Positions 44,581 to 55,332 of a DNA stretch of 64,000 nucleotides are shown here, piece by piece. Below the pieces are notes generated by a model. It was not told where the DNA came from. It saw nothing but the letters and a program-made list of their open reading frames with translations, and made no database searches. The stretch comes from Actinomycetota bacterium (GTDB taxonomy: Bacteria; Actinomycetota; Actinomycetes; Mycobacteriales; Mycobacteriaceae), in the NCBI GenBank assembly GCA_018268465.1, contig JAFDWN010000010.1, positions 1 to 64,000 on the forward strand. Direction: 5' to 3'. The first letter of the stretch is position 1. Every line of letters begins with the position of its first letter. Position numbers and translations under genes: made by a program.

Positions 44581-45384
44581 ATGGACAAAACGGTTGCGAC
44601 CGCTGCCGAGGCGGTCTCCGATATCGGCGATTCGGTGATGCTGGCCACCGGCGGTTTCGGTGTGTGCGGCATACCCGGCAATCTGCTGGCAGCCCTGGCC
44701 GAACGCGGTAGCCGCGACATCACCCTGGTGTCCAACAACTGCGGCATCGTCGATGTCGGGAACTCGCTGCTGCTGCAGAATCGGCAGATACGGCGCCTCA
44801 TCGCCTCGTACGTCGGCGAGAACAAGGAACTCGAACGGCAGTACCTCACCGGTGAGATCGAGATCGAACTCATCCCGCAGGGCACCCTGGCCGAACGGTT
44901 GCGCGCCGGCGGTGCCGGAATCGCCGCGTTCTACACCCGAAGCGGCGTCGGCACCCAGATCGCCGAGGGCGGCCTGCCGATTCGCTACGCCGCCGACGGG
45001 ACGGTCACGATCGCCTCGACACCCAAACCGGTCGGGCGGTTCCGGTGGGACGGGCGTGAGGAGGTGTTCGTTCTCGAGGAGGCGCTGCGGCCGGATTTCG
45101 CGCTGATCCATGCCTGGAAGGGCGACCGGCACGGGAATCTGGTGTTCCGCAAGGCCGCCCGCAACTTCAATCCGCTGTGCGCCATGGCGGCCAAGGTCAC
45201 CGCGGCGCAGATCGAAGTGCTCGTGGAGCCCGGCGAAATCGACGCCGACGCGATCCACCTGCCGGGCATCTACGTGGATCGGGTGCTGCCGTTGGCCGCG
45301 ACCGACATCGCCGCGAAGGGGATCGAACGGCGCACCGTGCGCACGCGCCCCGACACCGGCGACGCCAGGAAGGGAGCGGCGTGA
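44581..45384 (+). CDS. scoA: 3-oxoacid CoA-transferase subunit A
   Basis: A 267-residue family I CoA-transferase alpha subunit with [16 protein letters not shown] at the start and the [17 protein letters not shown] segment. With scoB it moves CoA from succinyl-CoA (or acyl-CoA) to the 3-oxoacid produced by the carboxylase. It starts eight bases after the previous gene and its stop overlaps the scoB start by one base. An acetate or other donor is possible. Confidence 0.92.
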   Translation: MDKTVATAAEAVSDIGDSVMLATGGFGVCGIPGNLLAALAERGSRDITLVSNNCGIVDVGNSLLLQNRQIRRLIASYVGENKELERQYLTGEIEIELIPQGTLAERLRAGGAGIAAFYTRSGVGTQIAEGGLPIRYAADGTVTIASTPKPVGRFRWDGREEVFVLEEALRPDFALIHAWKGDRHGNLVFRKAARNFNPLCAMAAKVTAAQIEVLVEPGEIDADAIHLPGIYVDRVLPLAATDIAAKGIERRTVRTRPDTGDARKGAA

Positions 45385-46025
45385 TGGCGTGGACCCGCGA
45401 CGAAATGGCCGCGCGCGCGGCGGCCGAGCTGCGCGACGGCGACTACGTCAACCTCGGGATCGGACTGCCGACACTGGTGCCCGGGCATGTGCCCGACGGT
45501 GTGCACATCGTGCTGCAATCCGAGAACGGGATACTCGGCCTGGGCCCGTATCCCTATGCCGGAGAAGAAGATCCCGACCTCATCAACGCCGGTAAGGAGA
45601 CCGTCACCACGGTGGCGGGCGCGAGCTTCTTCGACTCCGCCGCCAGTTTCGCGATGATCCGGTCGGGCAAGGTCGACGCGGCGATTCTCGGCGGCATGCA
45701 GGTCAGCGCGCGCGGCGACCTCAGCAACTGGGTGGTGCCCGGCAAGCTCGTCAAAGGCATGGGCGGGGCCATGGATCTGGTGCACGGCGCGCGCAAGGTC
45801 ATCGTGCTGATGGAACACACCGCCAAGGACGGATCGCCGAAGATCCTCGTGGCGAACACCCTGCCCTTGACCGGCAGAGGTGTGGTCGACCGGATCATCA
45901 CGGATCTGGGGGTCATCGACGTGACGCCGGACGGTCTGCGGTTGGTGGAGCTGGCGCCCGGGGTGGACGAAACTGAGCTGCGGCGCCACACCGGGGCGCC
46001 CGTGGGGGCCATGACCAGGGTTTGA
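45384..46025 (+). CDS. scoB: 3-oxoacid CoA-transferase subunit B
   Basis: A 213-residue beta subunit. The catalytic glutamate is in [13 protein letters not shown] (the SENG motif). [14 protein letters not shown] is also conserved. Its C-terminus, [16 protein letters not shown], lies inside the 63-base segment that is repeated at 47886-47951 and that reads, on the other strand, as the end of the DUF4185 protein. A GTG one codon earlier could also be the start. Confidence 0.92.
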   Translation: MAWTRDEMAARAAAELRDGDYVNLGIGLPTLVPGHVPDGVHIVLQSENGILGLGPYPYAGEEDPDLINAGKETVTTVAGASFFDSAASFAMIRSGKVDAAILGGMQVSARGDLSNWVVPGKLVKGMGGAMDLVHGARKVIVLMEHTAKDGSPKILVANTLPLTGRGVVDRIITDLGVIDVTPDGLRLVELAPGVDETELRRHTGAPVGAMTRV

Positions 46026-46037
46026 ACGGGTTCACCG
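45975..46037. repeat. Direct repeat, copy A (3' end of scoB)
   Basis: Paired with 47886-47951. Two blocks are identical: 21 bases (A 45975-45995, B 47886-47906) and 22 bases (A 46011-46032, B 47925-47946). The middle differs by several bases and 3 bases in length. On the minus strand this copy still reads VNPFKPWS, the C-terminus of the DUF4185 protein, but without its stop. Confidence 0.85.
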
Positions 46038-46089
46038 GGTAAACGTCCCATATGGGGCAAAACAGTTCCGATTCGCGTTGCCTCGACCT

Positions 46090-46128
46090 CCTGCGACGTA
46101 GTCGATTTACCTTTGGCTACGTCGCAGG
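46090..46128. terminator. Hairpin after the carboxylase/CoA-transferase operon
   Basis: CCTGCGACGTAG (46090-46101) pairs perfectly with CTACGTCGCAGG (46117-46128) across a 15-base loop. It lies between convergent scoB and the CGNR gene and could serve both. Confidence 0.6.
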
Positions 46129-46164
46129 GGCTGGGCCGCTACGTCCGGTGCGCCGACCGACACG

Positions 46165-46752
46165 TCAGCCGGTGTCACGACCGTTCGAGGCGCGTCGACG
46201 AGCTCGTGATGCCCGCAGGTTGATCGCATTGCCACACACCTTGACGTCATGCCAGACGCCGCTGTTGTTCTTCGATCGATCGTAGAAGGCCGACCTGCAT
46301 TGTGGATGGCGGCACAGCTTGAGCCGGGGCCAGGTTCCGGCCCGCTGACTCGACAGCATCTCGCCCCACAGTGCCGACGCCATCCATTGCCATCCCTTGC
46401 CCGCCGGCGTCCACATCACCCGGCCACCGCCGTCGGTGATGAACTGACTCGTCCCCGGCAGTCGCGTGGCCGCGGGCGGCGGTGCGCCTGACAACCAGTC
46501 CTCGAGCGTGGTTCTCAATGAGCGCAGCTTGACCACATCGCGATCGGTCAACGTCGGCGGCTCGACCGTCACCGGATGTTGCGCGGCCCACGCCGCCGTC
46601 GCGTGTCCAGCCCACCTGCGGGCACGCGGTCCGGTGCTCAGCATGTCGGCCTCCTCTCCGATCGGTCGTGTGTTGAGGAGGTCCTGTACCAGTGCCAGGC
46701 CGCCCGGCGCGATCCCCAACCCGTAGCGCTCGGTCGCCGTCCAGGAAGACAT
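46165..46752 (-). CDS. CGNR zinc-finger (ABATE-domain) transcriptional regulator
   Basis: A 195-residue protein. The N-terminal part has the ABATE pattern GLALVQDLLNTRP; a WMASALWGEMLSS helix precedes the zinc finger. The C-terminal finger has KLCRHPQCRSAFYDRS and VCGNAINLRASRARRR, i.e. four cysteines with the CGN signature followed by a basic helix. It is divergent from the SDR gene, the usual sign of a local regulator. It belongs to the cassette framed by the direct repeats. Confidence 0.85.
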   Translation of the reverse strand: MSSWTATERYGLGIAPGGLALVQDLLNTRPIGEEADMLSTGPRARRWAGHATAAWAAQHPVTVEPPTLTDRDVVKLRSLRTTLEDWLSGAPPPAATRLPGTSQFITDGGGRVMWTPAGKGWQWMASALWGEMLSSQRAGTWPRLKLCRHPQCRSAFYDRSKNNSGVWHDVKVCGNAINLRASRARRRASNGRDTG

Positions 46753-47046
46753 AGGTGAATTCTTATTGGATCAGTCACTGTGGTCAACTGGCCTCCGCGG
46801 CGCAATGCCGGTCGGTCCGGCGAGCGTGCCGGCCCCAGCTCGCAATACGTCGCCAGGTGGTGCGACCTTGACGTGCGATCGCCGCCGCCATAGCATCCGA
46901 GACATAAGCAAAATCTCTTTATCTCTGTCGACTCTGTCGCGGGTGGTTCTGCTCGTGACGAGCAGAACCACGGCGGGTGCATCCCCGCCACCGTCGTGAC
47001 GGCTCCATCGAGACGGCTCAGTCCACTAACCGGAAGGATCCCCAGA
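46753..47046. other. Divergent intergenic region, CGNR regulator and SDR
   Basis: 294 bases, no gene. It holds the long palindrome at 46943-46971 and, next to it, an AT-richer stretch (46904-46924). The direct repeat CTCTGTCGA/CTCTGTCGC spans 46923-46940. Confidence 0.5.
46943..46971. promoter_or_regulatory. 29-bp perfect palindrome upstream of the SDR gene
   Basis: GTGGTTCTGCTCGT (46943-46956), a central G, and ACGAGCAGAACCAC (46958-46971) form a perfect palindrome, 75 bases before the SDR start. It could be an operator for the CGNR regulator or a transcribed hairpin. No T-run follows on either side. Confidence 0.6.
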
Positions 47047-47790
47047 ATGCCCCCCACCATGGAGAACTCCACCGTCCTCGTCACCGGCGCCAACGGCGGC
47101 CTGGGCGTCCAGTTCGTACTGCAGGCGCTCGAGCTCGGAGCCGCAAAGGTCTACGCCACGGCACGGCGCCCACGTGACTGGCCGGACGCCCGCGTCGTGC
47201 CACTGCACCTTGATGTCACCGACGAAGAGTCGGTCGCCGCCGCTGCCCGCATCGCCGGCGACACCACGGTGGTGGTCAACAACGCCGGTATCTCCCTGAT
47301 ACCCGACAGGCTGCTGACGCTCCCGATGGCCGATATCCGCGCCACGTTCGAGACGAACTTCTTCGGAGCGCTCCGAGTGGCTCGTGCCTTCGCGCCGATC
47401 GTCAGTGCCAACGGGGGCGGCGCGTTCCTGCACGTGCACTCCGCGTTGAGTTGGGTGGTTGGCGATCCTCAAGGACCGACCGGAGGCCACGGCGCCTACG
47501 CCGCGGCCAAGGCGGCGTTCTGGTCGGCCACCAACTCGTTGCGCCTGGATCTGGCGGCACACCGAATCCATGTGATAGGTCTGCACATGGGCTACACCGA
47601 CACCCCCATGGCCGAAGCCATCGACGACCCGAAGTCCGACCCCGCCGACATCGTGCGGTTCGCCTACGAGGGGCTGGGCGCCGGTGAATTCGAAGTCACG
47701 GCCGACGATCTGAGCCGCACACTCAAACAAGCACTGTCCGCGCCGGTGGAGGTCCTCTACTCGCAGCTCACCCTGCCGTCTCCCAGTTAG
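47047..47790 (+). CDS. Short-chain dehydrogenase/reductase
   Basis: A 247-residue classical SDR. The cofactor site is LVTGANGGLG, followed by VVNNAGIS; the catalytic Ser, Tyr and Lys are in HVHSALSW and GAYAAAKAA. ATG 47047 has GGAAGGAT upstream. It is divergent from the CGNR regulator, so the regulator probably controls it. The substrate is unknown. Confidence 0.88.
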   Translation: MPPTMENSTVLVTGANGGLGVQFVLQALELGAAKVYATARRPRDWPDARVVPLHLDVTDEESVAAAARIAGDTTVVVNNAGISLIPDRLLTLPMADIRATFETNFFGALRVARAFAPIVSANGGGAFLHVHSALSWVVGDPQGPTGGHGAYAAAKAAFWSATNSLRLDLAAHRIHVIGLHMGYTDTPMAEAIDDPKSDPADIVRFAYEGLGAGEFEVTADDLSRTLKQALSAPVEVLYSQLTLPSPS

Positions 47791-47885
47791 ACGACCGGCG
47801 GTTGCGGTATCCGCCGCCGCCGCGCACGCTCGCGACGACGGGTTCGGCCACCAGGTCCGCCGAGTATCCCGAAGCGACACCGGCG

Positions 47886-47951
47886 GAGCTGCGGCGCCAC
47901 ACCGGGACGCGCCGGTAGGGAGCTATGACCAGGGTTTGAACGGGTTGACCG
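47886..47951. repeat. Direct repeat, copy B (remnant of scoB end overlapping DUF4185 3' end)
   Basis: Partner of 45975-46037. On the plus strand it reads ELRRHTG like the scoB C-terminus and then a stop, without any scoB start or body. On the minus strand it encodes the real end (NPFKPWS and stop) of the DUF4185 gene. Confidence 0.85.
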
Positions 47952-49044
47952 CGAACTGGATGACGCGGTAGGGCGCCTGAGCGCGCGGCCCGGTGTTCCA
48001 CTGGCTGACGAACACCCGCACGTCGTCCAGCGTGGATCCCGGCGAGATGTACCCGCCGTAGGGCTGCGCGAGCCGGTTGTCCTCGGGCGGTGGCAGACGT
48101 TCGGCGGGGTCGGGCCAGGCGCTGGCGAATACGACCGTGGTGACGGGTGCGGTGCCCAGCCCGGTCGGGTTGTCGGCGACCCGCATCTCCATGTTCCCGG
48201 TGGTGGCGTTGAAATACGACAGCACCGTCTTGCCGTCGATCTGACGGACGCTCATCTCGCCGACCCGGTCGGGCCACAGCGGTGTCGGGGGCCGCCCCCA
48301 GCCCCCACCCGACGCACCGGACCAGCCCTGCCAGCGGGCCCGGTCGGTGAAATCCGCGGGCGCCACCCGGTAGAGCTCCACGGGGCCGCTGCGGTCGAAG
48401 TTGTTCGCGACGACGTACACCCAGCCGGTCGGGGAATCCGGGGTCGGGATCGGGTCGTAGAACCCGCTGATCTGCGACTGCCCGCCGCCCGCATAGTCCG
48501 CGGCCCGCTGCGAACCCGGCACCGTCAGCCAACCACCTTGCGCCGGATCGGCTTTCACCAGCCGCGAGCTGAGCGGCCGCAGATCCTTGGTGGTGGTGAC
48601 CAGCATGTAGTTCTCGCGGTTGATCTCCACCACCCCGGCGGGCAACTGTGACGCACCGGCGGGCGTGGCATCGGCGAGCAACGGTTTGTCCACGCCCGTG
48701 ACCCCGTCGTAGCGCACACCGGAGGCATCGCCGATCGAATCACCCGCCACGTGCAACGCGATGGGCGAGTACCACCCGCCGAAGCCGACGCCCTGTCCGG
48801 CAAAGCTGTCACCGCACACCTGCAGGATTCCCGTCGGAAACTCCATGAATTCACACAGATCCGTGGCGCCGATGCCGTAATCGGCGGTGGGAGTTCCCGT
48901 TCCGGCCGCCGGCCCGAGGCGGACCACCTGCCCGGGCTGCAGCGGGGGCAGCTCGACCGGGGTGGCATGGGCGGCCGCGTGCGGTGTGAGCAGGAGCGCG
49001 ACCGCGCACGCCGAAATCAACGTTCTGCAGGCGCCAACCCGCAC
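47923..49044 (-). CDS. Secreted DUF4185-type protein
   Basis: A 373-residue protein. A signal peptide (TLISACAVALLLTPHAAAHA, about residues 8-27) is followed by beta-propeller-like repeats of the DUF4185 family (e.g. GGWYSPIALHV, ENYMLVTTTKDLRP, SYFNATTGNMEMRVADNPTG). It corresponds by position to M. tuberculosis Rv3707c. A TTG start at 49074 and the GTG at 49044 are both open; GTG 49044 puts the signal peptide at the right distance. Its 3' end is in the repeat copy B. Function is unknown. Confidence 0.75.
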   Translation of the reverse strand: MRVGACRTLISACAVALLLTPHAAAHATPVELPPLQPGQVVRLGPAAGTGTPTADYGIGATDLCEFMEFPTGILQVCGDSFAGQGVGFGGWYSPIALHVAGDSIGDASGVRYDGVTGVDKPLLADATPAGASQLPAGVVEINRENYMLVTTTKDLRPLSSRLVKADPAQGGWLTVPGSQRAADYAGGGQSQISGFYDPIPTPDSPTGWVYVVANNFDRSGPVELYRVAPADFTDRARWQGWSGASGGGWGRPPTPLWPDRVGEMSVRQIDGKTVLSYFNATTGNMEMRVADNPTGLGTAPVTTVVFASAWPDPAERLPPPEDNRLAQPYGGYISPGSTLDDVRVFVSQWNTGPRAQAPYRVIQFAVNPFKPWS

Positions 49045-49082
49045 TTCTGCTGCCAAACGTTGATCTCGGCGCAACGCGGGTT

Positions 49083-51385
<2,303 letters not shown>

Positions 51386-51440
51386 TACTCAGCCTTTCCG
51401 GTACTGGGGAGATCCCATAAAGGATAAAGGCTGCGCGCAT

Positions 51441-52097
51441 GTGATTAATCCGGCCGGTAGCGTCCCCCGGGTGCCCGCAACATCCCCCGGCGACTCCGCC
51501 GGATTCGTCGCCGTGCCCACCGATCGGTTGGCCGACACCTCGGTACCGATCCATCAGCCCATCGCGGCCCGCTGGAGCACCCGCGCGTTCGACCCGTCCG
51601 CCGTACTGACCCGCGAGGATCTGGTCGCGCTTCTCGAGGCCGCGCGGTGGGCACCGACCTGGGGGCGGCGCCAGCCGGTTCGGTTCGTTGTCGGTCTGCG
51701 CGGCGACACCGCTTTCGGCACCCTCGCCGGGCTGCTGCGGCGCGGCAACAGCTACGCCACGGTCGCCAGCGCGCTGATCCTGCTGGCCGCCGACGAGGGT
51801 GACGACGAAAACACGGCGCTGTACTCGGGTGTCGACGCCGGTGCGGCGATGGCGAACCTCACCATCGAGGCGGTGTCGCGGGGACTGGCGGTGCACCCGA
51901 TGGCCGGCTTCGACGCACCGGGGGCCGCAGAGGCGTTCGGCCTGCACGGACTGCGCCCGCTGGTGATGATCGCCGTCGGCCGGCTCGCCGACCACGCCGA
52001 CGTCGCCCCCGAGATCGCCGAGCGTGACCGTCAGCCCCGTGAGCGTCTGCCGCTGGACGAGATCGTGCTCAACTGGCCGGAACTGCCAGGAAGGTGA
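51441..52097 (+). CDS. Nitroreductase-family protein
   Basis: A 218-residue flavin-type reductase. PIAARWSTRAFDP is the FMN-binding RRS/RST start; LEAARWAPTWGRRQP and TIEAVSRGLAVHPMAGFD follow the family pattern. The GTG at 51441 has AAAGG upstream; a GTG at 51471 would remove ten residues. It is divergent from ask and its end overlaps the Ntn hydrolase tail by 29 bases. Confidence 0.78.
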   Translation: MINPAGSVPRVPATSPGDSAGFVAVPTDRLADTSVPIHQPIAARWSTRAFDPSAVLTREDLVALLEAARWAPTWGRRQPVRFVVGLRGDTAFGTLAGLLRRGNSYATVASALILLAADEGDDENTALYSGVDAGAAMANLTIEAVSRGLAVHPMAGFDAPGAAEAFGLHGLRPLVMIAVGRLADHADVAPEIAERDRQPRERLPLDEIVLNWPELPGR

Positions 52098-53058
52098 ACG
52101 GCTGCGCCGGCTCGAACTTCGCGCTCGCATCGCCGGCGTACACCGTCGTCTCGCCTTCGCCCAGACTCAGCCGCAGCGTCGGGGCCCCCTCGCTGAAGTC
52201 GAGGTTCTTCAGTTCGACCCAGAAGGTGTTGGGCGACAGGGCCGATTCGAAGAAGTAACGCAGCGCGGTGTGGTCGATGACGGTCCGCCACCGCGTGGTG
52301 GAGATGTTGGGCTCCTCCGATGTCGCGATGCCGTACGGGGTGGACGCGTTGCGCACGACGCTGAACACCGCCGCGACGGCGACCCGCGGATCGGCGGTCT
52401 TGGGCACGGCGTTGACGTAGAACGAAGCCCGCACGAAGCGGTCGGCGGCACGGTTCGTGCCGGGCAGCATCACGGTGCCACCGATCTCGTCCCAGTACTC
52501 GGTGATGGCCAGCTGTTTGGCGAAGATCGGCGAGTTCGTCATCACCTGGTATTCGCGACCGTGGTGGATGACCTGCTCACCGTCGATGTACTCGACGATG
52601 GCGCTGTCGCCGCCGGCATCCGAGAGCGCCAGGTGCACGGTGGCCAGCCGCTCCTCCCCGGGGACCTCCGCGGACAGGACGCGCAGCGGCGTCGCGGTCA
52701 GCGCCTGCACCGCATCGCCCACGGTCGCGAAGTTGTCGAGGATGTACTGCGCCCACAGCGCCACCGACAGTGCCGGCCGGTCGCCGGTGCCCGACGGGTA
52801 CTGCGATTCGGCCAGCCAGAGCAGGTTGGCGACCAGCCCCGCCTCGTTGACCCCGTCGGTGGTGGCGATGTCGTAGCCGCTGGCCACCACACTGCCGTAG
52901 GTCGACGTCCACTCCACCGAACCCGGCCCCGCCTGCCCGGTGCGCCGCACACCGCGCGGGAACGCCCACAGGTTGGTGCCGATTTCGACCTTCCAGTCCA
53001 TCGACCGGCCCGTCACGATCCGCTCGCCGGTTCCCAGGTAGACCACTCGTGTACACAC
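52069..53058 (-). CDS. Linear-amide C-N hydrolase (choloylglycine hydrolase/penicillin V acylase family)
   Basis: A 329-residue Ntn hydrolase. The GTG at 53058 gives MCTRVVYLG, so Cys2 becomes the nucleophile after Met removal. GRSMDWKVE and GVNEAGLVANLLWL match the family. A start 18 codons earlier would bury the cysteine and is rejected. Possible substrates are bile-acid amides, penicillin V or N-acyl amides such as homoserine lactones. The sequence does not decide. Confidence 0.85.
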   Translation of the reverse strand: MCTRVVYLGTGERIVTGRSMDWKVEIGTNLWAFPRGVRRTGQAGPGSVEWTSTYGSVVASGYDIATTDGVNEAGLVANLLWLAESQYPSGTGDRPALSVALWAQYILDNFATVGDAVQALTATPLRVLSAEVPGEERLATVHLALSDAGGDSAIVEYIDGEQVIHHGREYQVMTNSPIFAKQLAITEYWDEIGGTVMLPGTNRAADRFVRASFYVNAVPKTADPRVAVAAVFSVVRNASTPYGIATSEEPNISTTRWRTVIDHTALRYFFESALSPNTFWVELKNLDFSEGAPTLRLSLGEGETTVYAGDASAKFEPAQPFTFLAVPAS

Positions 53059-53132
53059 CAGGGGCACGGTACCCGTAGCAAGCGGGTCCACAGCTAACCC
53101 ACAGCGATTCACCCAGATTCCTACAGCAGCTG

Positions 53133-53148
53133 GTTACCGCGGTGAAAC
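53133..53148 (+). promoter_or_regulatory. GlnR-type box upstream of amt
   Basis: GTTAC-CGCGGT-GAAAC fits the GTnAC-N6-GnAAC GlnR consensus exactly, 91 bases upstream of the amt start. A second degenerate site, GTAAC-TGTCGG-TGAAC, is at 53181-53196. Confidence 0.72.
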
Positions 53149-53238
53149 TGCGGAGGACCGTCCAGGTAACAGCAACGGCGGTAACTGTCGGTGAACGGCT
53201 CGTACCGGAGCCGCACACCCATCCACAGGAGATCGCCC

Positions 53239-54492
53239 ATGAATACAGGGACGACCGCGTTCATGCTGTGTTGCATCATCGGACTCACCCTGATGATCCC
53301 CGGCCTCGCGTTGTTCTACGGCGGCATGGTGTCCGTCAAGAGCTCGACCAACATGATGATGATGACGTTCGGCGCGGTGGCCGTCGTCGGCGTGCTGTGG
53401 GTGTTGTTCGGGTTCTCGATGACGTTCGGCAGCAGCTACGGCGGATTTGTCGGCAGCTTCACCGAATTCGCCGGCATGAAGAATCTGACCGAACCGATGA
53501 CGACCATCGACGGGCTGCCCGTCAGCCTGTTCTCGCTGTTCCAGGCGCTGTTCGCGGCCATCACGGTGGCACTGATCTCCGGCGCGGTGGCCGACCGGAT
53601 GAAGTTCGGCGCCTGGATGGGTTTCGCGACGCTGTGGGCGGTGCTGGTCTACTTCCCGGTCGCGCACTGGGTCTTCGCATTCGACGGCGTGGTGACCCCG
53701 GATTCCACCGGCGGCTGGATCGCCAACAAGCTCAAGGCGATCGACTTCGCCGGCGGCACCGCGGTGCACATCAACGCCGGTGCGGCCGCGCTGGCGGTGG
53801 CCATCGTGCTGGGCAAGTCCAGGAGCTGGGGACAGTTGCGCAAACCGCACAACGTGCCGCTGACGCTGCTCGGCGCGGGCCTGCTGTGGGCCGGCTGGTA
53901 CGCGTTCAACGGCGGTTCGGCGCTGGCCGCGGGCAATTCCGCCGCCATCGTGATGGTGACGACGTTCGTCGCCACCTGCGCAGCGACGCTGGCCTGGATC
54001 GCCGTCGAGAAAGTCAAGGACGGACACGTGACCGGTGTCGGCGCGGCATCCGGGGCCATCACCGGGCTGGTCGCCATCACCCCCGCCTGCGGCGCGGTCA
54101 CCCCGGTCGGCGCGATCATCCTCGGCGCGATCGCGGGTGTGGTGTGCCCGTACGCGGTCGGCCTCAAGGAGCGTTTCGGCTATGACGACTCCCTCGACGT
54201 CGTCGGGGTGCACCTGGTCGGCGGCGTCATCGGGACGCTGCTCATCGGCTTCCTCGCCAGCGACACCATGCCCAACGCCACCAACGGCCTGTTCTACGGC
54301 GGCGGATTCGGTCAGCTCTGGCGGCAGGCCATCGCCGCGGGCGCGGTCATGGCGTACTCGTTCGTCATCGCCGGGATCATCGCGTTCGCGCTGAAGAAGA
54401 CCGTCGGCATTCGCATCTCGCCCGACGACGAGGAGAAGGGTATCGACACCGCGTTCCACCGCGAGGCGTCCTACGAACTGCAGCCCGCGTAG
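53239..54492 (+). CDS. amt: Ammonium transporter (Amt)
   Basis: A 417-residue Amt/MEP/Rh protein with 11 membrane segments. GALLPGLALFYGG-type start (LTLMIPGLALFYGGMV), FAGGTAVHINAGAAALA with the pore His and DDSLDVVGVHLVGG with the second pore His are visible. It passes ammonium across the inner membrane. ATG 53239 has CAGGAGA upstream. A GlnR box precedes it. No glnK or glnD follows. Confidence 0.95.
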   Translation: MNTGTTAFMLCCIIGLTLMIPGLALFYGGMVSVKSSTNMMMMTFGAVAVVGVLWVLFGFSMTFGSSYGGFVGSFTEFAGMKNLTEPMTTIDGLPVSLFSLFQALFAAITVALISGAVADRMKFGAWMGFATLWAVLVYFPVAHWVFAFDGVVTPDSTGGWIANKLKAIDFAGGTAVHINAGAAALAVAIVLGKSRSWGQLRKPHNVPLTLLGAGLLWAGWYAFNGGSALAAGNSAAIVMVTTFVATCAATLAWIAVEKVKDGHVTGVGAASGAITGLVAITPACGAVTPVGAIILGAIAGVVCPYAVGLKERFGYDDSLDVVGVHLVGGVIGTLLIGFLASDTMPNATNGLFYGGGFGQLWRQAIAAGAVMAYSFVIAGIIAFALKKTVGIRISPDDEEKGIDTAFHREASYELQPA

Positions 54493-54506
54493 CCGGCTCG
54501 GTCACC

Positions 54507-54537
54507 GCCGGTGCGGACCGTTCGGGTCCGTACCGGC
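54507..54537 (+). terminator. Hairpin after amt
   Basis: GCCGGT-G-CGGACC (54507-54519) pairs with GGTCCG-T-ACCGGC (54525-54537), a 13-bp stem with one G-U pair and a 5-base loop, 14 bases after the amt stop. Confidence 0.6.
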
Positions 54538-54645
54538 CGCTCCGGGTACCTCGGCGACACGGTGATTCGCCCCGGGGGACGTGCGGTGCAGACGCCGACG
54601 ACATGCGTGGGTCGGGATGTTCCGTCCGCGGGAGGATGACATGCG

Positions 54646-55329
54646 ATGATTCCTCTCAGTAAACACATCGACCCGAGTGAGCGCGTGACAGATCCCCTAC
54701 TTCGCAACAAGTCCGGCACCGCACGCGACCGCGCCCCGGACGAACCCGCCGAAGAGTTGGAGTTCGAATCGGCGATCGGCAACAACGTGCGCCATCTGCG
54801 CCAGCAGCAGGGCCTCACCGTCGCCGAGATGGCCGCCCGCATCGGCATCTCCAAGGCGATGATGAGCAAGATCGAGAACGCCCAGACGTCGTGCAGCCTG
54901 TCCACGCTGGCGCTGCTCGCCAAGGGTTTCGACGTGCCGGTCACCAGCCTGTTCCGCGGCGCCGACGTGGAACGCGCCGCGGCGTTCACCAAGGCAGGAA
55001 CCGGGACGCGGATCGCCCGCAACGGCACCAAGGAAGGCCACGAATACCAGCTGCTGGGCTCGCTGCGCGGCGAGCACAAGCGGCTGGAATGCCTGCACGT
55101 CACGCTGAGCGAGAAGAGCCAGACCTACCCGCTGTTCCAGCATCCGGGCACCGAGTTCATCTACATGCTCGAAGGCGTCATGGACTACAGCCACAGCCGT
55201 TCGGTGTACCGGCTGCACCCGGGCGACTCGCTGCAGATCGACGGCGAGGGGGCGCACGGCCCGGTCGACCTGATCGAGGTGCCGATCCGGTTCCTGTCGG
55301 TGATCGCGTTCCCGGATTCGCAGGTGTAG
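54646..55329 (+). CDS. XRE-family transcriptional regulator with C-terminal cupin
   Basis: A 227-residue protein. An N-terminal helix-turn-helix (VRHLRQQQGLTVAEMAARIG, residues 47-66, then SKAMMSKIENAQ) is joined to a cupin (about 130-225, FQHPGTEFIYMLEG and LHPGDSLQID). This is the PuuR/SutR-type layout, where the cupin senses a small ligand. GGGAGG lies upstream. It is downstream of amt but after a terminator. Confidence 0.87.
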   Translation: MIPLSKHIDPSERVTDPLLRNKSGTARDRAPDEPAEELEFESAIGNNVRHLRQQQGLTVAEMAARIGISKAMMSKIENAQTSCSLSTLALLAKGFDVPVTSLFRGADVERAAAFTKAGTGTRIARNGTKEGHEYQLLGSLRGEHKRLECLHVTLSEKSQTYPLFQHPGTEFIYMLEGVMDYSHSRSVYRLHPGDSLQIDGEGAHGPVDLIEVPIRFLSVIAFPDSQV

Positions 55330-55332
55330 GCG

